A model generated the notes under the pieces. The model did not search any database. It was given only the letters and a program-made list of their open reading frames with translations, and was not told where the DNA came from. A stretch of 64,000 nucleotides of DNA, taken from Cymbidium sinense (lineage: Eukaryota; Streptophyta; Magnoliopsida; Asparagales; Orchidaceae). A program made the position numbers and the translations under genes. Location of the stretch: the NCBI GenBank assembly GCA_021442155.1, contig CM038214.1, forward strand, positions 137,368,040 through 137,432,039, given 5' to 3'. Shown one piece after another: positions 44,321 to 57,146 of this stretch. Position 1 is the first letter of the stretch. Each line of letters begins with the position of its first letter.

Positions 44321-45777
44321 ACTTTGATGTGGGAGCAAGCCCCTTGTGGCACTCACTCATTAATCACTCTAGGTCAGGTCTACATGCTACTTCGCTAGTA
44401 TGTCACCCCAGTGATCACTTGTTGGAGGATGTGAGTCCCTGTGCTTTCTTCCTAACTTGACCATTTCAAACCACTGAGTGCCTCATTAGAATGGTATATT
44501 TCACTGCCCAGCCTATTAGCTACCTCTTGTTGACTTTGCTTAAGGAGATGTGAGTCCCCATGCTTTCTTCTTGAACTAGCCATCATGCACTAACTAGGTT
44601 AAGTATATTTGAGGTTTAGGATAAGTCCCCTAGAGTCTCCTTTCCTCCTGACTACTTTAAGCTTGGGTCTAGTCCTTACACAGGACTCCTCATTAAGTAG
44701 TCGCCCTAGGTCGAATGGCCCCTATCGAGCCAAAGGCAGACTATCCCGGTGATCAGTTTCACCTTAGAGAGATGTAAGCCTACACGTCTTCTTTCTAGAC
44801 TGATTATCGCAAACCAATGGGCACTTTAGGTTGATTGATGCTCATTATGCTGACAGCGACTCACCCGGTGGATACACCACTCTTGGCAGATGTGAGTCCC
44901 CGTGCTTTCTCCTTGAGTTGGCCACCGAATACCTATTTGATATATGACTAGCCATGTCATCTTCTCCAGGGTGTTGGATTAAGCCTTTAGTGGCCCCATC
45001 CCTTATGGTCATTCTATTTGGATCACGTCCTTTGCAACCCCATTTAGACACTACTGTTACGGATTGGACGTCCTTTTCCTAGTAGCCACCCCTGTGGTTG
45101 GAGAATTTGTTCAGTATATGCGTAGATTCACCCTTGGTTCAGTAAATCGTAGATAGGTCTAGACTGATATAAGCTCCTTCTCAGTTTGATCCCTCATAAA
45201 ATAACAGGTCCACGTTAAAACAAACTAAACAAATAAACAAAATTAATTTTCTTGTGGATTAGGAATTCAAGCCCTAGTGGCCCCTTTCCCAAGAAGGCAT
45301 CTTATCTTTAGGGCAGTGTTAACAAAACTCCCTATAAGAATTATCTGACTACTTTGATATGAGATAAGTCCCTGGGTTGGCACTCTCTCAGTAGTTGCCC
45401 TTAGTCATGTTCAACTTTTCATGCCACCAACGAGTTACCCCGATGGTCGTATTTTCTTTGAAAGACATAATTCTATTACGCATTCTTTCTAACACGACCA
45501 TTGTAAACTGATGGGCAGCCCTAGGTCAGGCCCGATTTGTTGCGCAAGTGACCGATCACCCCAATGGTTCTTTATTTAGGAAGATGTGAGTCCCCGTGCT
45601 TTCTTCCTAACTTGACCATTATAAACCGAAAGGCACCCCTTAGGTTGGTTAGTTCTACCTAATGGCTAGACTATTCTTTTGGATTTGTAAATCTAACATA
45701 AGTCTAGGTTGATATTAGCTCCTTCTTAGTAGATCCATCGCACACCGACAGGGTCTATCTAAAATTAAACTAATTAC
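44321..45777 (+). repeat. E2 3' region, repeat B family (irregular, 120-450 bp)
   Basis: The phrase GATGTGAGTCCC(C)GTGCTTTCTTCCT followed by AACTTGACCATT-type sequence recurs near 44430, 44530, 44770, 44890, 45470 and 45590, with AGTCGCCCTAGGTC-type companions. It is related to repeat C downstream. No ORF is conserved between E1 and E2 here, so I call no gene; the short ORF at 44845-45051 is chance. Confidence 0.75.
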
Positions 45778-46800
45778 GACTATTCTTGAGTTGATATGAG
45801 TCCATAGTGGCATTCATTCAAATAGTCACCCTAGGTCAGGATTAATCTATTGCGCCATCAATAGATCACCCCAATGACTGATCCCTACTTTGAAAGATGT
45901 AAGTCTGCTACGCTTTCTTCCTAGTATCGTTGTTGCACACCGAAAGGCAACCCTTAGGCTGGATAGTTCTACCTTGTGGGTGGTAGAGTACCCCTTTAGA
46001 CTTATAAATCTAAGACAAGTCAAGGCCGACATAGCTCTTTCTCAGTGGGTCCATCACACGCCAATGGGGTCCACAATATAACATACCAAATTAAATTCAA
46101 ATCAACTCAATATAAATCAAATTAATCATTAGGACTACTCTTAAGTTGAGGTAAGACCCCCAACGACACTCACATAGTAGTCACCTTAGGTAGGGTCTGA
46201 TCTGTTGTGCCATCAACAGATCACCCCAATGGTTAATCCCTACTTTGGAAGATGTAAGCCTGCTCTAGTTTCTTCCTAGTATAGTCATTGCACACCGAAA
46301 GGCAACCCTTAGGTCAGATAGTCCTACCTTATGGCTGGTAGACTGCCCCATTAAATTTATAAATCTGAGATAGGTCAAGGCCGACATATCCCCTTCCCAG
46401 TTGGTCCATCGCATGCCGACAGGGTCCACAACATAACACACCAAATTAAATTAAATCAATTCAAATCAAATCAATATAAATCAAATTAATCATCAGGACT
46501 ACTCTTGAGTTGAGGTAAGACCCCCAACAGCGCTCACTTAGTAGTCGCCTTAGGTAGGGTCCAATTTGTTGCGCCATCGATAGATCACCCCAACAGCTAA
46601 CCCCTACTTGGGAAGATGTAAGTCTGTTATGCCTTCTTCCTAGTACAGTTGTCGCACACCAAAAGGCAACCCCTTAGGTTAGATAGTCCCACCTTATGGT
46701 AGACTACCCCTTTGGACTAATAAATCTAAGATAGGCCAAGGCCCCCATGGCTCCTTCTTAGTGTGGTCCATCGTACACCGACAGGGTCCATAATAAAAAA
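45778..46800 (+). repeat. E2 3' region, repeat C: three ~360-bp tandem units
   Basis: Units begin with ACTA(T/C)TCTT(G/A)AGTTGA at about 45778, 46136 and 46498. They run through GATGTAAGTCTGCTA, CACACCGAAAGGCAACCC and TCCATCGCACACCGACAGGGTCCA-type marks. E1 has four units of the same family at 61461-~62790. Confidence 0.85.
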
Positions 46801-47240
46801 AATTCAAAACCAACCTCCCTAGTGGATTCAAATTAAACATATCGAACAAACCAAATTTCTCTCCAGCAGGGCGCAAATCAAATTGGCCTCCCTAGTAGAG
46901 CTCAGATTTTTATCAAACAAATTCAATTGAGTGTACATCCCCAAGGATATGCCCTCAATCTAGAACCCTTCCCCCTAGTGGAGACATAATAAATTAAACC
47001 AACCTCTCTAGTGGAGTCTAATCAAATAAATCAAAGAAATCCAATCAAATTCTTATCCCTAGTGGATAGCTTAAACTTGTTTCCTGAGTGGAAGGTTCAT
47101 GTACTCAATCCCTAGCAGATACACACCAAAACAAATCATACTCATAATCAAACTTAGATCCATATCCCATAGCGGATAACTTGAACTTGCTTCCCAAGTG
47201 GAAGGTTCATGTACTCAACCCCTAGCAGATTCCTTCTTGC
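46801..47240 (+). repeat. E2 3' region, repeat D: CCCTAGTGGA-type short motif
   Basis: CCCTAGTGGA and variants (CCTAGCAGAT, CCATAGCGGA, CCCAAGTGGA) occur about ten times in ~440 bases, sometimes as pairs TTCCCAAGTGGAAGGTTCATGT. E1's equivalent is ~62790-62930. Confidence 0.7.
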
Positions 47241-47427
47241 TCTCTTATGCCCTTGGCATAAAGAGAGCTACATCACACTAAGATCATGATTCTATCTACC
47301 TTTTGGGTATAGGTATAGATCACTTTCATTATTTGTTGCAATCTTTTGGATGTTGTTGATCATTTTGATCAATGCTAATACATGCGGAGTGCCTTATGAG
47401 TTACACCACACCTATTGGGGGTCCTTT
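47241..47427 (+). other. Sequence before the E2 3' LTR, with polypurine tract
   Basis: A small palindrome TTGATCATTTTGATCAA (~47356) is followed by CACACCTATTGGGGG at ~47406-47420, the best polypurine candidate for priming plus-strand DNA. It is separated from the LTR start (47428) by six or seven pyrimidine-rich bases. E1 has CACACCTATTGGG in the same place (63076-63089) with a similar gap. Confidence 0.6.
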
Positions 47428-47940
47428 TGTTGACCTCACTTTTGGAGTAAGCTCTCAACCCCATCCTCTTAGACTTAGGAATCTTCTAGACACTAAGATT
47501 TCCTTAATCATAAGACACATCTAGTGATTAGGTGAACACTTAACCTAAGCCTAGAGACTTAGAAGTGTTAATCATAATATTAGGCTTTGCCTCATATCTT
47601 AAGGAAGTTACCTATTCTATAGCCTAAACCCAATCTAGATACACTTTATCAAATCAAACCTAGACTCAATTCTCAAACCAAATCTCAAATTCAAATTCAA
47701 ATTCCAAATATAAATTCAAATTTGACTCTAAATGATTGAAACCCAAAATTAAATTCAAATCCTAAAACCCTTCCTAAGCCATATGAACCACATTCACAAG
47801 CTTAGCCAAAACTCCCTTTATCAAATCAAACTCAATTGATCCCTTTATAAATAAATTATTCCTTCATTTATATTTACAAATATAAATGAAATCTAAATTC
47901 AAATAACCAAAATTATATCAAAAATTAAATACAAAGTCAA

Positions 47941-47945
47941 ACTAA
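47941..47945. repeat. Target-site duplication of S2, left copy (ACTAA)
   Basis: ACTAA precedes TGTGAGTC. The right copy at 50079-50083 is TCTAA. The 5' LTR of E2 reads TCTAAACC at the uninterrupted site (~26226), which confirms the insertion point. Confidence 0.85.
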
Positions 47946-50078
47946 TGTGAGTCACTATAGCACCCAAGAGAATTAATATACTAAAAATTTTAAAACTTAA
48001 ATCTTAAATTTTAAGCTTTAGTAGAAAATTAATTTTTGATACAATTATTAATGCAGCAAAAATAAAAGTACAATAAAGTAAAAAGATAACACACAATTTT
48101 ACGGTTTCAAATCAAACCAAACTACGCCCACAAGCCACCCTAGCTAAGAATCCACTAAATGCAAAAAATAGCTTACAAATAGTATTCTCCTATTACGGGA
48201 TGAGTATAACCCCTACAATAATATGTACTCTCCTATGAAGGGGTGATTACAACCACAATATAAATTTTATAGCATAAAAAGAAAATTACAAAATAATAAA
48301 TTATGAAAAAATAAATTTCTCACAAATATACCAAGCTATCCAATTCAAAAAATGATCTCACAACTTACAAATGATCATTTAAAAAATTTTGGCAAGATAA
48401 AATGCTCACTTAATATTGATAAGAAATAATAAAATAAAAATCTTAAAGTGATCTTACTAAGATGTTTATGTTATTACAATTTGTAGACTAATATAAAATT
48501 ATTTCAAAATAAATTCACAATATTTTTTTTACAATAAAATAAATTTCAGCAAGGAATAATTTATTTTATTTTAACCAAAAATATTCTTTCAATTAAAGCT
48601 AATGATCACAAAATACTTAAATAAAATGAGTATATGATAGATCTAAGCTAGTAAAATTTTAATTCAAGAGAGATCTAAATATGAAAATAATTTTAGCATA
48701 ATAATTTAATTTAAAATGCTTAAAATATACTTCTAAAATAGATCTAAGAATAAATTATCTTTCAAAATGAAATTAATGAAGAAATATTTCAAAAAAACCA
48801 AAAGAAATTTGTAGGAAGTTAAAAATTTCAACAAGTTGAAATAGATCCTACAAACTATCACAAGAGTTTTTCACAAAAAGATGATTGAGAAACTTTGATG
48901 TGAAAAACAATATCCAAAGACCAATCCCCCCAAAACTATAAATTGAAAAGAATAAATAGATGGTGAAAATAGCATGAACAACTAAAAAGGATTAAGATCA
49001 AGAAAATAACTCAAGTAATTTGAGAAAGATTGCTTAGTTGAAGATGTTGAAGCTTCCAAACCAAGGATTTGATCTCGCAATATTTGGAGAATACTTGGAA
49101 AAAAATCTAAGAAATTTTCTCTTAGATTTGCTGGAGGGATTTTGAATTTGAAATGAGGAATGCTTTCATGAAGAGAATGAGGACTATTTATAGGCAAGAA
49201 GGTCATTTTGAATTATTTCAAAAAAATATATTATTCTAACCTCATTCTACCATGTGATAATTTAATATTCAATAAAAATATAATTTATATTAAATAAATA
49301 TTAAATTAAAGTAGCCAAAATTCGGCTATTCACTTGGACAAGTAAAAAATAATCAAATATGGCTCTTAATATATTCAAAGCATGTAGCATGTAGCATGCA
49401 TTCATTATTAAAATCAGGTAATGTTTGAAAAGTCATAATAAATTCATTTTGAATCAAACTTGGGTCATGTGATCTATCAAATTAAAGGAAAAAATCAAGG
49501 AATTCGGAGATGAAATCGATATAAATTCCTTGATTATAAAATGACTAAAATACAAAATTTCATATATTTTTGTTAATTTTGACATGTGACATTTAAATAT
49601 TATGATATAATTTATATATAATCATACATATGTTAGTTATCATATAACCCTCAAAGTAAATTAAAATATTCAATTATATTAAGTAAATAAAATACTTAGA
49701 CTTAATAGTCATTATCATTTATTATTTTGTCAATTCAAATGCTATGTATGAAACATATAATTTAATGTTAATTAGATAGAGATTTACATAAATTAACCTC
49801 ATTAAAATAATTTATTAAGTTGTGAGCAAATTGATTCATGCCAATGAATAAAAGCATATAACATAAAATATTATATTTTGAGTTTCACATTATCCAATTT
49901 GATCTATCTTTCATTCTTCTACTCTAACAATTTCCTCAAACATATTATGAGATGTATTAGATATGTAATTAGCAATTGATATATCTAAAATATATAAAAA
50001 CATTCATTAGAACATCCAAACATTCATTTGTTATCATCAAAATTGATCGGATTGAACATGAGGCCCATTAAGCCAACA
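47946..50078 (-). mobile_element. S2: 2133-bp solo LTR, probably Ty1/Copia, in E2's 3' LTR
   Basis: TG...CA ends, 5-bp duplication (one mismatch), no internal genes, and absent from the 5' LTR of E2. On the minus strand it starts TGTTGGCTTAATGGGCC, has a TATA box CCTATAAATAG (49185-49195) and, further on, a GGATTCTTAGCTAGGGTGGC / GTGTGTTATCTTTTTACTTT type of 3' section resembling plant Ty1/Copia LTR ends as I remember them. It ends CTATAGTGACTCACA. The family call is by resemblance only. The minus-strand ORF at 48982-49206 starts just after the TATA box and is transcribed LTR leader, not a gene. Confidence 0.85.
49185..49195 (-). promoter_or_regulatory. TATA box of S2
   Basis: The minus strand reads CTATAAATAGTCC, the standard plant form, about 885 bases from the S2 start on that strand. 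Confidence 0.65.
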
Positions 50079-50083
50079 TCTAA
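50079..50083. repeat. Target-site duplication of S2, right copy (TCTAA)
   Basis: Follows the CA end of S2. E2's LTR continues AACCATTTAAGCCAATTC, matching ~26231 of the 5' LTR. Confidence 0.85.
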
Positions 50084-51227
50084 ACCATTTAAGCCAATTC
50101 TTTGGACTTAGCCAAATTATATCCAAATCAAGTAAAAACTAATGGATTTTCTCTTGAATCAATCATTCATTTGATCATTTATCCAAATATAAATAAAACC
50201 TACAATCATCAAACCAAATTCAAGTTAACCCAAGTCAAGCCTAACTTAGCCCTTTTGACTTAAAACTTTTAATTGAGCCAAAATCTATTGGACTTCAAAT
50301 TGATTTTTGTTGAGTTTATATTCTAATCTAGAGCTCATATATAAGTTCAACTAAACTGAATCAAACCAAACCAAACCAAACCCACTTAGGTCCACTTGAC
50401 AAAGTGACCTGAAGGACCCATTTGAGCTAACTTCTAATCCAACCAAAAATGGATTGAATCAAGCTCACCAAAACCTTCCATCATGATTTTTGATCACCCT
50501 AGGATGATCAATTGCAATCAATTGGGCCAAACTAAACCCAATTGGCCATTTGATCCAAATTGACTCAAATTGGCCTAAAGAACCAAATCGGGTCAAATCA
50601 TGATCTAACCTAAATTAATTGCAACCAATGGCTCAAGTTTATTCCAATTTGATTATTAAACTTAACCAAAGCATAATTAAACCTAATTTGATCAATCAAG
50701 CCCAATTGGTCAACTTGACCCAACCTAGCCCAAATTGGCCTAAAGGGTCAATTTGGTCTAAATCCAAATTAAACTAAAATTAATTCAAACTAAAGACCAC
50801 ATTTGAACATGAATCAACCCATAACCGAAGCTAATTTGGTCAAATGGGTCAATTTGACCCAATATGACCCATATGACCCAAATTGGGCCAAATCCCTTGA
50901 AACCAAGCCATGACCCATTGGACTCTGATTAAACCCAACCCAAACCCATTTGAGATCAGCCCAAAATCAACCCAACCCATTTAAATCCCTCGTGGATCCT
51001 TCCCCACATAGGATTCCACCCAACCTCATTTAATTCTCCCCATCACATGCACTTAACTCCTCCCCAACATTTGCATTCAATTGAGATAATCATATGGCAG
51101 CAAGAGAGGACTTTGGAGCAAAATCCAAAGTCCTCAATCAATCTATCATCCATCCCAACCACCCCAAGCAAGATGACAATCAATTTGGAGCCAAAAAATT
51201 ATAAAAAAAGATTGCATTTTCGGCCAT

Positions 51228-51235
51228 TATAAAAG
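51228..51235 (+). promoter_or_regulatory. TATA box of the E2 3' LTR
   Basis: TATAAAAG with GAGGGGAAAATGAA downstream, the same context as 27370. An outward-reading promoter here could drive transcription into the rest of E1's pol. Confidence 0.65.
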
Positions 51236-51719
51236 GAGGGGAAAATGAAACTTTAGATCTCTTGCTCCCACCACCATTCAAAAGCTCTCCAAAAAAAAAG
51301 GAACCCATCCCCACCTCTTTGAGCCATTTTAAGCTCAAAACACAAATATTTTCTTTTCGGAGGACGGTAAACATTGGAGAAGGCGACGTTCTGAAAAGAG
51401 GTAAGGGTCAAAGATCATTTCAAAGCTTCCTCACATACCTAGGAGTTCGCTCGGATCTTTACCGCCATCAAAAATCATCCTCGGCGAGGTAAATTTCGCC
51501 AAACTTTAGCCGGCCTTAGGATTTATCGCATTTTATATTAATTTTCTTGCAATCTTAGGAATTTTCCCTAGATAATCCTACATTTTTACTTTAAATCATT
51601 TCAATTAGAAAATAGAATTTTTTTTTATGTGAATCGACGTGAAAATGGGTCCATTTGGATAAGTTTTGGCTTAGAAACCCTCATTTTTCCATTAAAAGCC
51701 TGATAATATTATTCATTGT

Positions 51720-51935
51720 CCGGGGGGCTACATCCGCCGTCTGATCCAGTGGTTGGTGGGATCAAACGGCTCAGATCACGTGGATCACACAATCTGGGCC
51801 TTCGAATCACCTGATGCGATCTGGACCATCCTATCACGTGGTTTGAGATCGGACGGCTTAGATCATGCACCGATTGCGCGATCTTGGCCTCTGGATCACT
51901 CGATCCGATCTGTGATCGGATGCTCCAGAGCGAGC
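51720..51935. other. GATC-dense GC island in E2 3' LTR
   Basis: About a dozen GATC words in ~170 bases (51745-51920), with near-palindromic pieces such as GATCACGTGGATC (~51775) and CGATCCGATCTGTGATCGG (~51900). It is flanked by AT-rich DNA on both sides and is the better copy of 27830-27975. Confidence 0.75.
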
Positions 51936-51984
51936 TGCGGGTCATTTTCCCTTCCCACCCAATGACTAACGCCGCCGCATATTT

Positions 51985-54900
51985 CTTTTTATAAAAAAAA
52001 TAATTTAAATCACCTAAAACTTCAAAAATTCATAAAAAAACAAAATACTTAACCAAAAATTACAAATAAGAGCTCATTGGATTCGCCTTTCTGAGAGGAA
52101 TCCAACACACCCAAAATCCTAAATTTTACTAATTATTTTGAGCTTAATTTGAGTTTTAGTGAAAATCAAATTTCATTAATTAAACCAAAAATATATATCA
52201 TATTAAGTTGAACTTTTCAGTGATTATAACTAAAGTTAAAACACACCGACCATAAAAATTTAAAGTGAAACTTTTGATTGGGAGAAATTAACTTTTGAAG
52301 TTGATTGTCTATTTTAACAAAATAAATCAAATAAAAATTCAGAAATTTACAAAAATCTTCAAAATGGCTTAAATCACTTCAATTGATATCTAAGACTCTT
52401 AAGAAAATAATGTGATCTTCTGAATCTTAATAAACTCCAAACAAACACTTAAGAGTAGAGTTTAATCAATTAAGGAGTTAATTAAAACATAATCTAAAAA
52501 TAATTTAAATATCAAATCAAAATTCAAAAATGAAATTGCACTTAAGCAATCATTAATCAAACCTCAAATCAGAAAAATATCATTCTTAGAGAAAATTAAA
52601 TTAAAAATGATTAAACCTATTTAAGTTAATAAAACTCAATTAAATGATTAAATCTTAAATCAAACTTAAAGTTAAACAAATCTAGGAAACTTTAACATGG
52701 GTCAAACTAATATAACTAAACCTACACTAAGAATGGAATTTAATCATATGAAACTCCTTAATGAATATAAATAAACTGAAAATAATTAATCATTAAATAA
52801 ACTAAAGATCAAATTGATTAATAAACTAATTCAACATAATCATTTGATAATAATCGAATAAACCAAATAAAATTAAAGTAAACTTAATTAACGTATGATT
52901 AAATCACATCCATTTAGAATAAGATAATTAATTAATCATTAAATATTTCAACCTAATAACTAAATCAAACATGTTAATGAAATCAAACAAACATAATAAG
53001 TGAATCAAATCAATAAAACTATAATCATAAATAATCAAACTTAATTGAAATGAAATAAATAATTAATTCACTTAATAATAATGATGGTAATAACAATGAT
53101 CCTTTAATTAAATCAAACTTAAGTAAAACACTTAACTAAATCAAATCATTCACATGTGAGAAATTAAGTCATTAATCTCTAATTAAACAAACCCTTAATT
53201 AATCTAATAATTTAAAATTTTAATTACCCTTAATCAAACTTAATTAATCAAACATCTAATTAATGCAAACTTAATAAATTAATCCATCATCTTAATTAAT
53301 CAAATTAATTTAAATAAGTTACATTAAAGCTAACTCTAAAATTAAGCTTAAATCAAACCCCAATTAAATTTAATAACCACACATCAAACCAATTAAGTTT
53401 AATCAAATTAATCATATTAAATATAAGCTTAATCAAACATAATTAAGATGCAAAAATACTAATCAAAACTAAATTAAACCTAAATCATTAAGTCATTAAT
53501 CTCAAGTAAACAAACCCTTAATTAATCTAATAATTTAAAATTTTAATTACTTAATCAAACTTAATTAATCAAACATCTAATTAATGCAAACTTAATAAAT
53601 TAATCCATCATCTTAATTAATCAAATTAATTTAAATAAGTTACATTAAAGCTAACTCTAAAATTAAGCTTAAATCAAACCCTTAATTAAATTTAATAATC
53701 ACACCCTCAAGTAAACCAATTAAGTTAATCAAATTAATCATATTAAATCTAAGCTTAATCAAACTTAATTAAGATGTAATTAAATACTAATCAAAACCTA
53801 AACTAAACCTAAATCATTGAGTTATTAATCTCTAATTAAATAAACCCTTAATTAATCTTATAATTTAAAAATTTTAATTACCCTTAATCAAACTTAATTA
53901 ATCAAACATCTAATTAATGCAAACTTAATAAATTAATCCATCATCTTAATAAACTAAATTAATTTTATAAATCACATTAAAATTAATCCAAATCAAACAC
54001 TTAATTAATATACTAATTAATTTAATCATACCTATTAAATAAACTAATTAAATCAATTAAATTAATCATATTAAACTTAAGCTTAATCAAACATAAAACA
54101 CAATTAAATACTAATCAAAACCTAAATTAAACCTAAATTATTAACTCATTAATTATATCATTAGTCAAAACAAATATGAAATCAAATTGAAAATTAAATA
54201 AACCTTTACAATTAACATAAATACACTTCTTAATTAGACTAATCACATAATCACACTGAACCTAAGAAAACCCATAGACCAATAATGCTAATCAAATCAA
54301 ATTAAATCAAATTAAATTAAATTAAGAAAGACTCTCATCAATTTAATATGTAATCAAATCAAATCTCATTCAACCTACTTAAATAAGATAAACTAATCAA
54401 CTATCAAATGTATGAAATCAAAATACAAACCAAACTTTGATGAACATGATAAATGGATGTGATTAAAAATAAAATCCTAATTATAAAGAATCAAACTCAA
54501 TTAAAATCAAAATAATATCTCAATAAATATAATCTAATCAAACTACAAATAAATGAACTGCAATCAAATTGAATAAACATAAAGTTATGTCACATAACCA
54601 TAATCAAAGAAAAGAATTAGATATTAATTTAAAAGGATATTGAATTATCAAGATTTAATTAAATTGAAACATCTAATCTAAAATTAATCAACCAAAAATA
54701 CATGAACTTAAACAAACTTAATCTTCATTAGATATTAAGGATATTGAATTATTAAGATGCAATTAAATTAAAACATATAAATCAAAATCAATCAATCAAA
54801 TACTTAAAATAAATTTAAATTCTAAGCTCTAAATCAATGAATAAATCAAATCAAATAAATTACACAAATTCAAATGGGTTAATTAAGATACTTAAGGACC

Positions 54901-55090
54901 TTAGGTTCCTTAGAATTAGGATGTAGAATAGGGTGAGTTCCATCTACAAATGGAATTCATTCTACTCTTCATTCTTGAAAACCTAAACATCATTTTAACC
55001 AAATAAAAGTGAAATAAAAAAATAAAAAATAAATCATTAAATCATTTAAATTGAAATCACCCAATGGTAAAATTTAAACAAATTCAAACT
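51985..55090. repeat. AT-rich leader block of E2 3' LTR with ~320-bp tandem units
   Basis: Collinear with 28020-31090. Units are indexed by ATTAAGTCATTAAT or variants near 53164, 53487, 53817 and 54140. No ORFs. Confidence 0.8.
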
Positions 55091-57146
55091 CCAAATTGAA
55101 ACTTAGACTAAAGAAGCCTAATAAAGTCTTGCCACACAAGCCTTAAGCACACACAATAGAATACTAAGTCACCACTTCTAATGCTAAGTTAGGGCGTTGT
55201 ATGTATGATGTTGTATTTTATTTTATGATGTAATATTTTAGATTGGATGTTAGGGTGTATGTTTCGTAGACTGGATGTTAGGCCATTATTAGCCTAATCA
55301 TGTTTTTTACAGGGGGTTGTGCTTAAGGGGCGTAATAAAAATATAAATATGTTTGTTGTGAAGGTTGCTTAGCCCTTAAGCATAACTCATGTTAGGATAG
55401 GTGGGCTTGGTTACCCATGTGTGGGGTGCTAAGTCCAAATTATTCATATAATTGCTTGGGTTGTATGGTGTGTTTAGCTAATATTTGTTTGCAGGTGTAG
55501 CTAAATCTACTTTTTCTATTTTTGATGTAATTTTGCATTTGAAATTAGGATTAGTATTATGGGAGATTAGGATGAGCAGTGGCCATAAGGCTTAGTCCCT
55601 GGGGTGCTTTGTGATGCCTTTGTAGATAATCAAATCAAAAGAAAGAGAAGAAAGAAATGAAGAAAAGAAGACCCCATTTCATGTATTATTTTTTGTAATC
55701 CGGTTGTAGGGTAGAGCTACTACCCATCTTTTTTTCTTTGGTGTACTGAAAAACGATCGTCGCCTTTTATTCTTTTACGGTAGTCTATAAAATTGTTTGA
55801 TGTTGTGTTTAGATTGCGCATTAGAACAACATGCTTTTCATAGTTTCTTTATGATTGATGCTTGAATGTGTGGTCTGGATGCGGTAGGCTCTTAGAAAAA
55901 TTAATTTTTCTACCCCAATTAACAACTCATAACCTCACATAAAATCCTAAGAATTAAATCAAGGTAATAAAATTTTTAGCAACCCCTTAACTGGATGAAT
56001 GAATGTATAATATCATGCATATCATATTATTTCACTCTTGTTAAGAGTGAGATTCCATCTTTGCCAAAGAATGAAGGCCTAACTTGTGAGAGCCTTCGGT
56101 GGAAGAACACCCCTTTCTCTCTTAATTTAGCCCATAATCAAATTCTCATGCATTTAGGCATACAAAATCCCATAGCCTGTGTCAAACCAAAGAGTCCAAA
56201 AGAATCAAATAAATTTGATAAAATTTGCATTATATTAAGTCATTAATTCATACCACTCATGGTCTAGTCTCTTAGGGAGTGAGTTTAATGACTTAGTCTC
56301 ATTTTAAAAAAACAATCTAGCCATCTTACAAACCATAAGACTTGCCTACATGGATTTAAAGTGTAGAGGAGTTACGTTGCCACTCATGCAATAAGTCCTC
56401 GGATGGTTTATTCTCTCTTGTGGAGGTAAACCATATACCCATTTTCTCCTTAGATATAGGTCATACCTTTATTTTATACCAAGGCTCCTTAATTTAGGAA
56501 TCTAAGGTAGCTATTTTCTTCGGGCTACAAGCATAAATTCTCACCTCTTAGGTATTTCCACAATCTTATGTTGTGGAATTATAAGCCCTAGCAATCTAAT
56601 AAAATGTCAACTCAAATTATTAACACTCTTCAAATTTCAAAAAATATAAAGCCTAATTATATGATAGATTGGAATGCTCACTAGGCTTCCTAGTATCATG
56701 AGCATTTCCTACTTTCTCCCTTTGGATTCCAAAAATAATTCTACTTGATCTATCCCATTTGATTTTCTAAAATAGCTAATCTTTTGATAGTCTTAACCTT
56801 GAAATCTTTGGAGACCCTAATTATCTACTTTAATCAAGAGTATTCTTAAAGAATTCTCATTCCTTAGGATGCAATTCACTATGGGGGCTTGCCTCCATAG
56901 GGAACTTAATGAACCCAGCTTAAAATAAACCCTACTTTACTTTTCCAAGTAAAGTAGGGAAAAGATCTCTGGTATATTCAAAGATCCATCATGCCTTAGG
57001 AGTCCTTATTAGGTGATTAAGTCCATTATAGGGTGATAATTTCCATCTTTTGAGATAGTACATCATTCCTTAATATCATACCTGATCACTTCAATAAGTA
57101 TCTTAAGATCATGGTGACCCACCACATCTCAAAAATAAACACCACA

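Larger units (their letters stand above)
51489..55494 (+). other. Candidate intron in the LTR leader (E2 3' LTR)
   Basis: CGGCGAG|GTAAAT at 51489 fits a plant donor, and TTTGTTTGCAG|GTG ending at 55494 fits an acceptor. The ~4 kb between them is extremely AT-rich, as plant introns are. At the acceptor position S1 reads TTATTTTGTAG|GTG (minus strand, ~3815) and the E2 5' LTR a decayed TTATTTTATGTGTAG (~31435). The donor in the 5' LTR is CCGA|GTAAAA (~27607). Whether it is spliced is unknown. Confidence 0.3.
25750..57146 (+). mobile_element. E2: full-length Tat-lineage (Ogre-like) Ty3/Gypsy retrotransposon nested in E1
   Basis: 31.4 kb in total, about 29.3 kb without the nested S2 insertion and its duplicated target. 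Two LTRs (25750-~33107 and 47428-57146) flank a 14.3-kb internal region carrying PBS, hairpin leader, gag, protease, RT, two RNase H domains, integrase and a repeat-rich 3' untranslated region. E1's RT is continuous across it. Diagnostic of Tat: an archaeal-type RNase H before integrase, and a 3' region of several kb between pol and the 3' LTR. The coding region is broken many times and the LTRs differ by many substitutions and indels, so it is an old, inactive copy. It is a sister family of E1, not the same family: the AT-rich leader and U3 differ strongly. Confidence 0.93.
47428..57146 (+). mobile_element. E2 3' LTR (7.58 kb plus nested S2)
   Basis: Starts TGTTGACCTCAC like the 5' LTR and ends AATAAACACCACA. 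It contains the S2 insertion (47946-50078) and otherwise follows the 5' LTR: TTGACC-rich U3 (50380-50890), TATA (51228), GATC island (51720-51935), AT-rich block (51985-55090), terminal module (55100-57146). It is better preserved than the 5' LTR in the GATC island and the terminal module. The ORFs inside (e.g. 51262-51492, 51753-51965, 55995-56246) are not conserved in the other LTR. Confidence 0.92.

Noticed and set aside
51709..51965. Overlapping ORFs on both strands in the E2 3' LTR
   Set aside because: Produced by the GC-richer GATC island. The 5' LTR copy has no matching frame.
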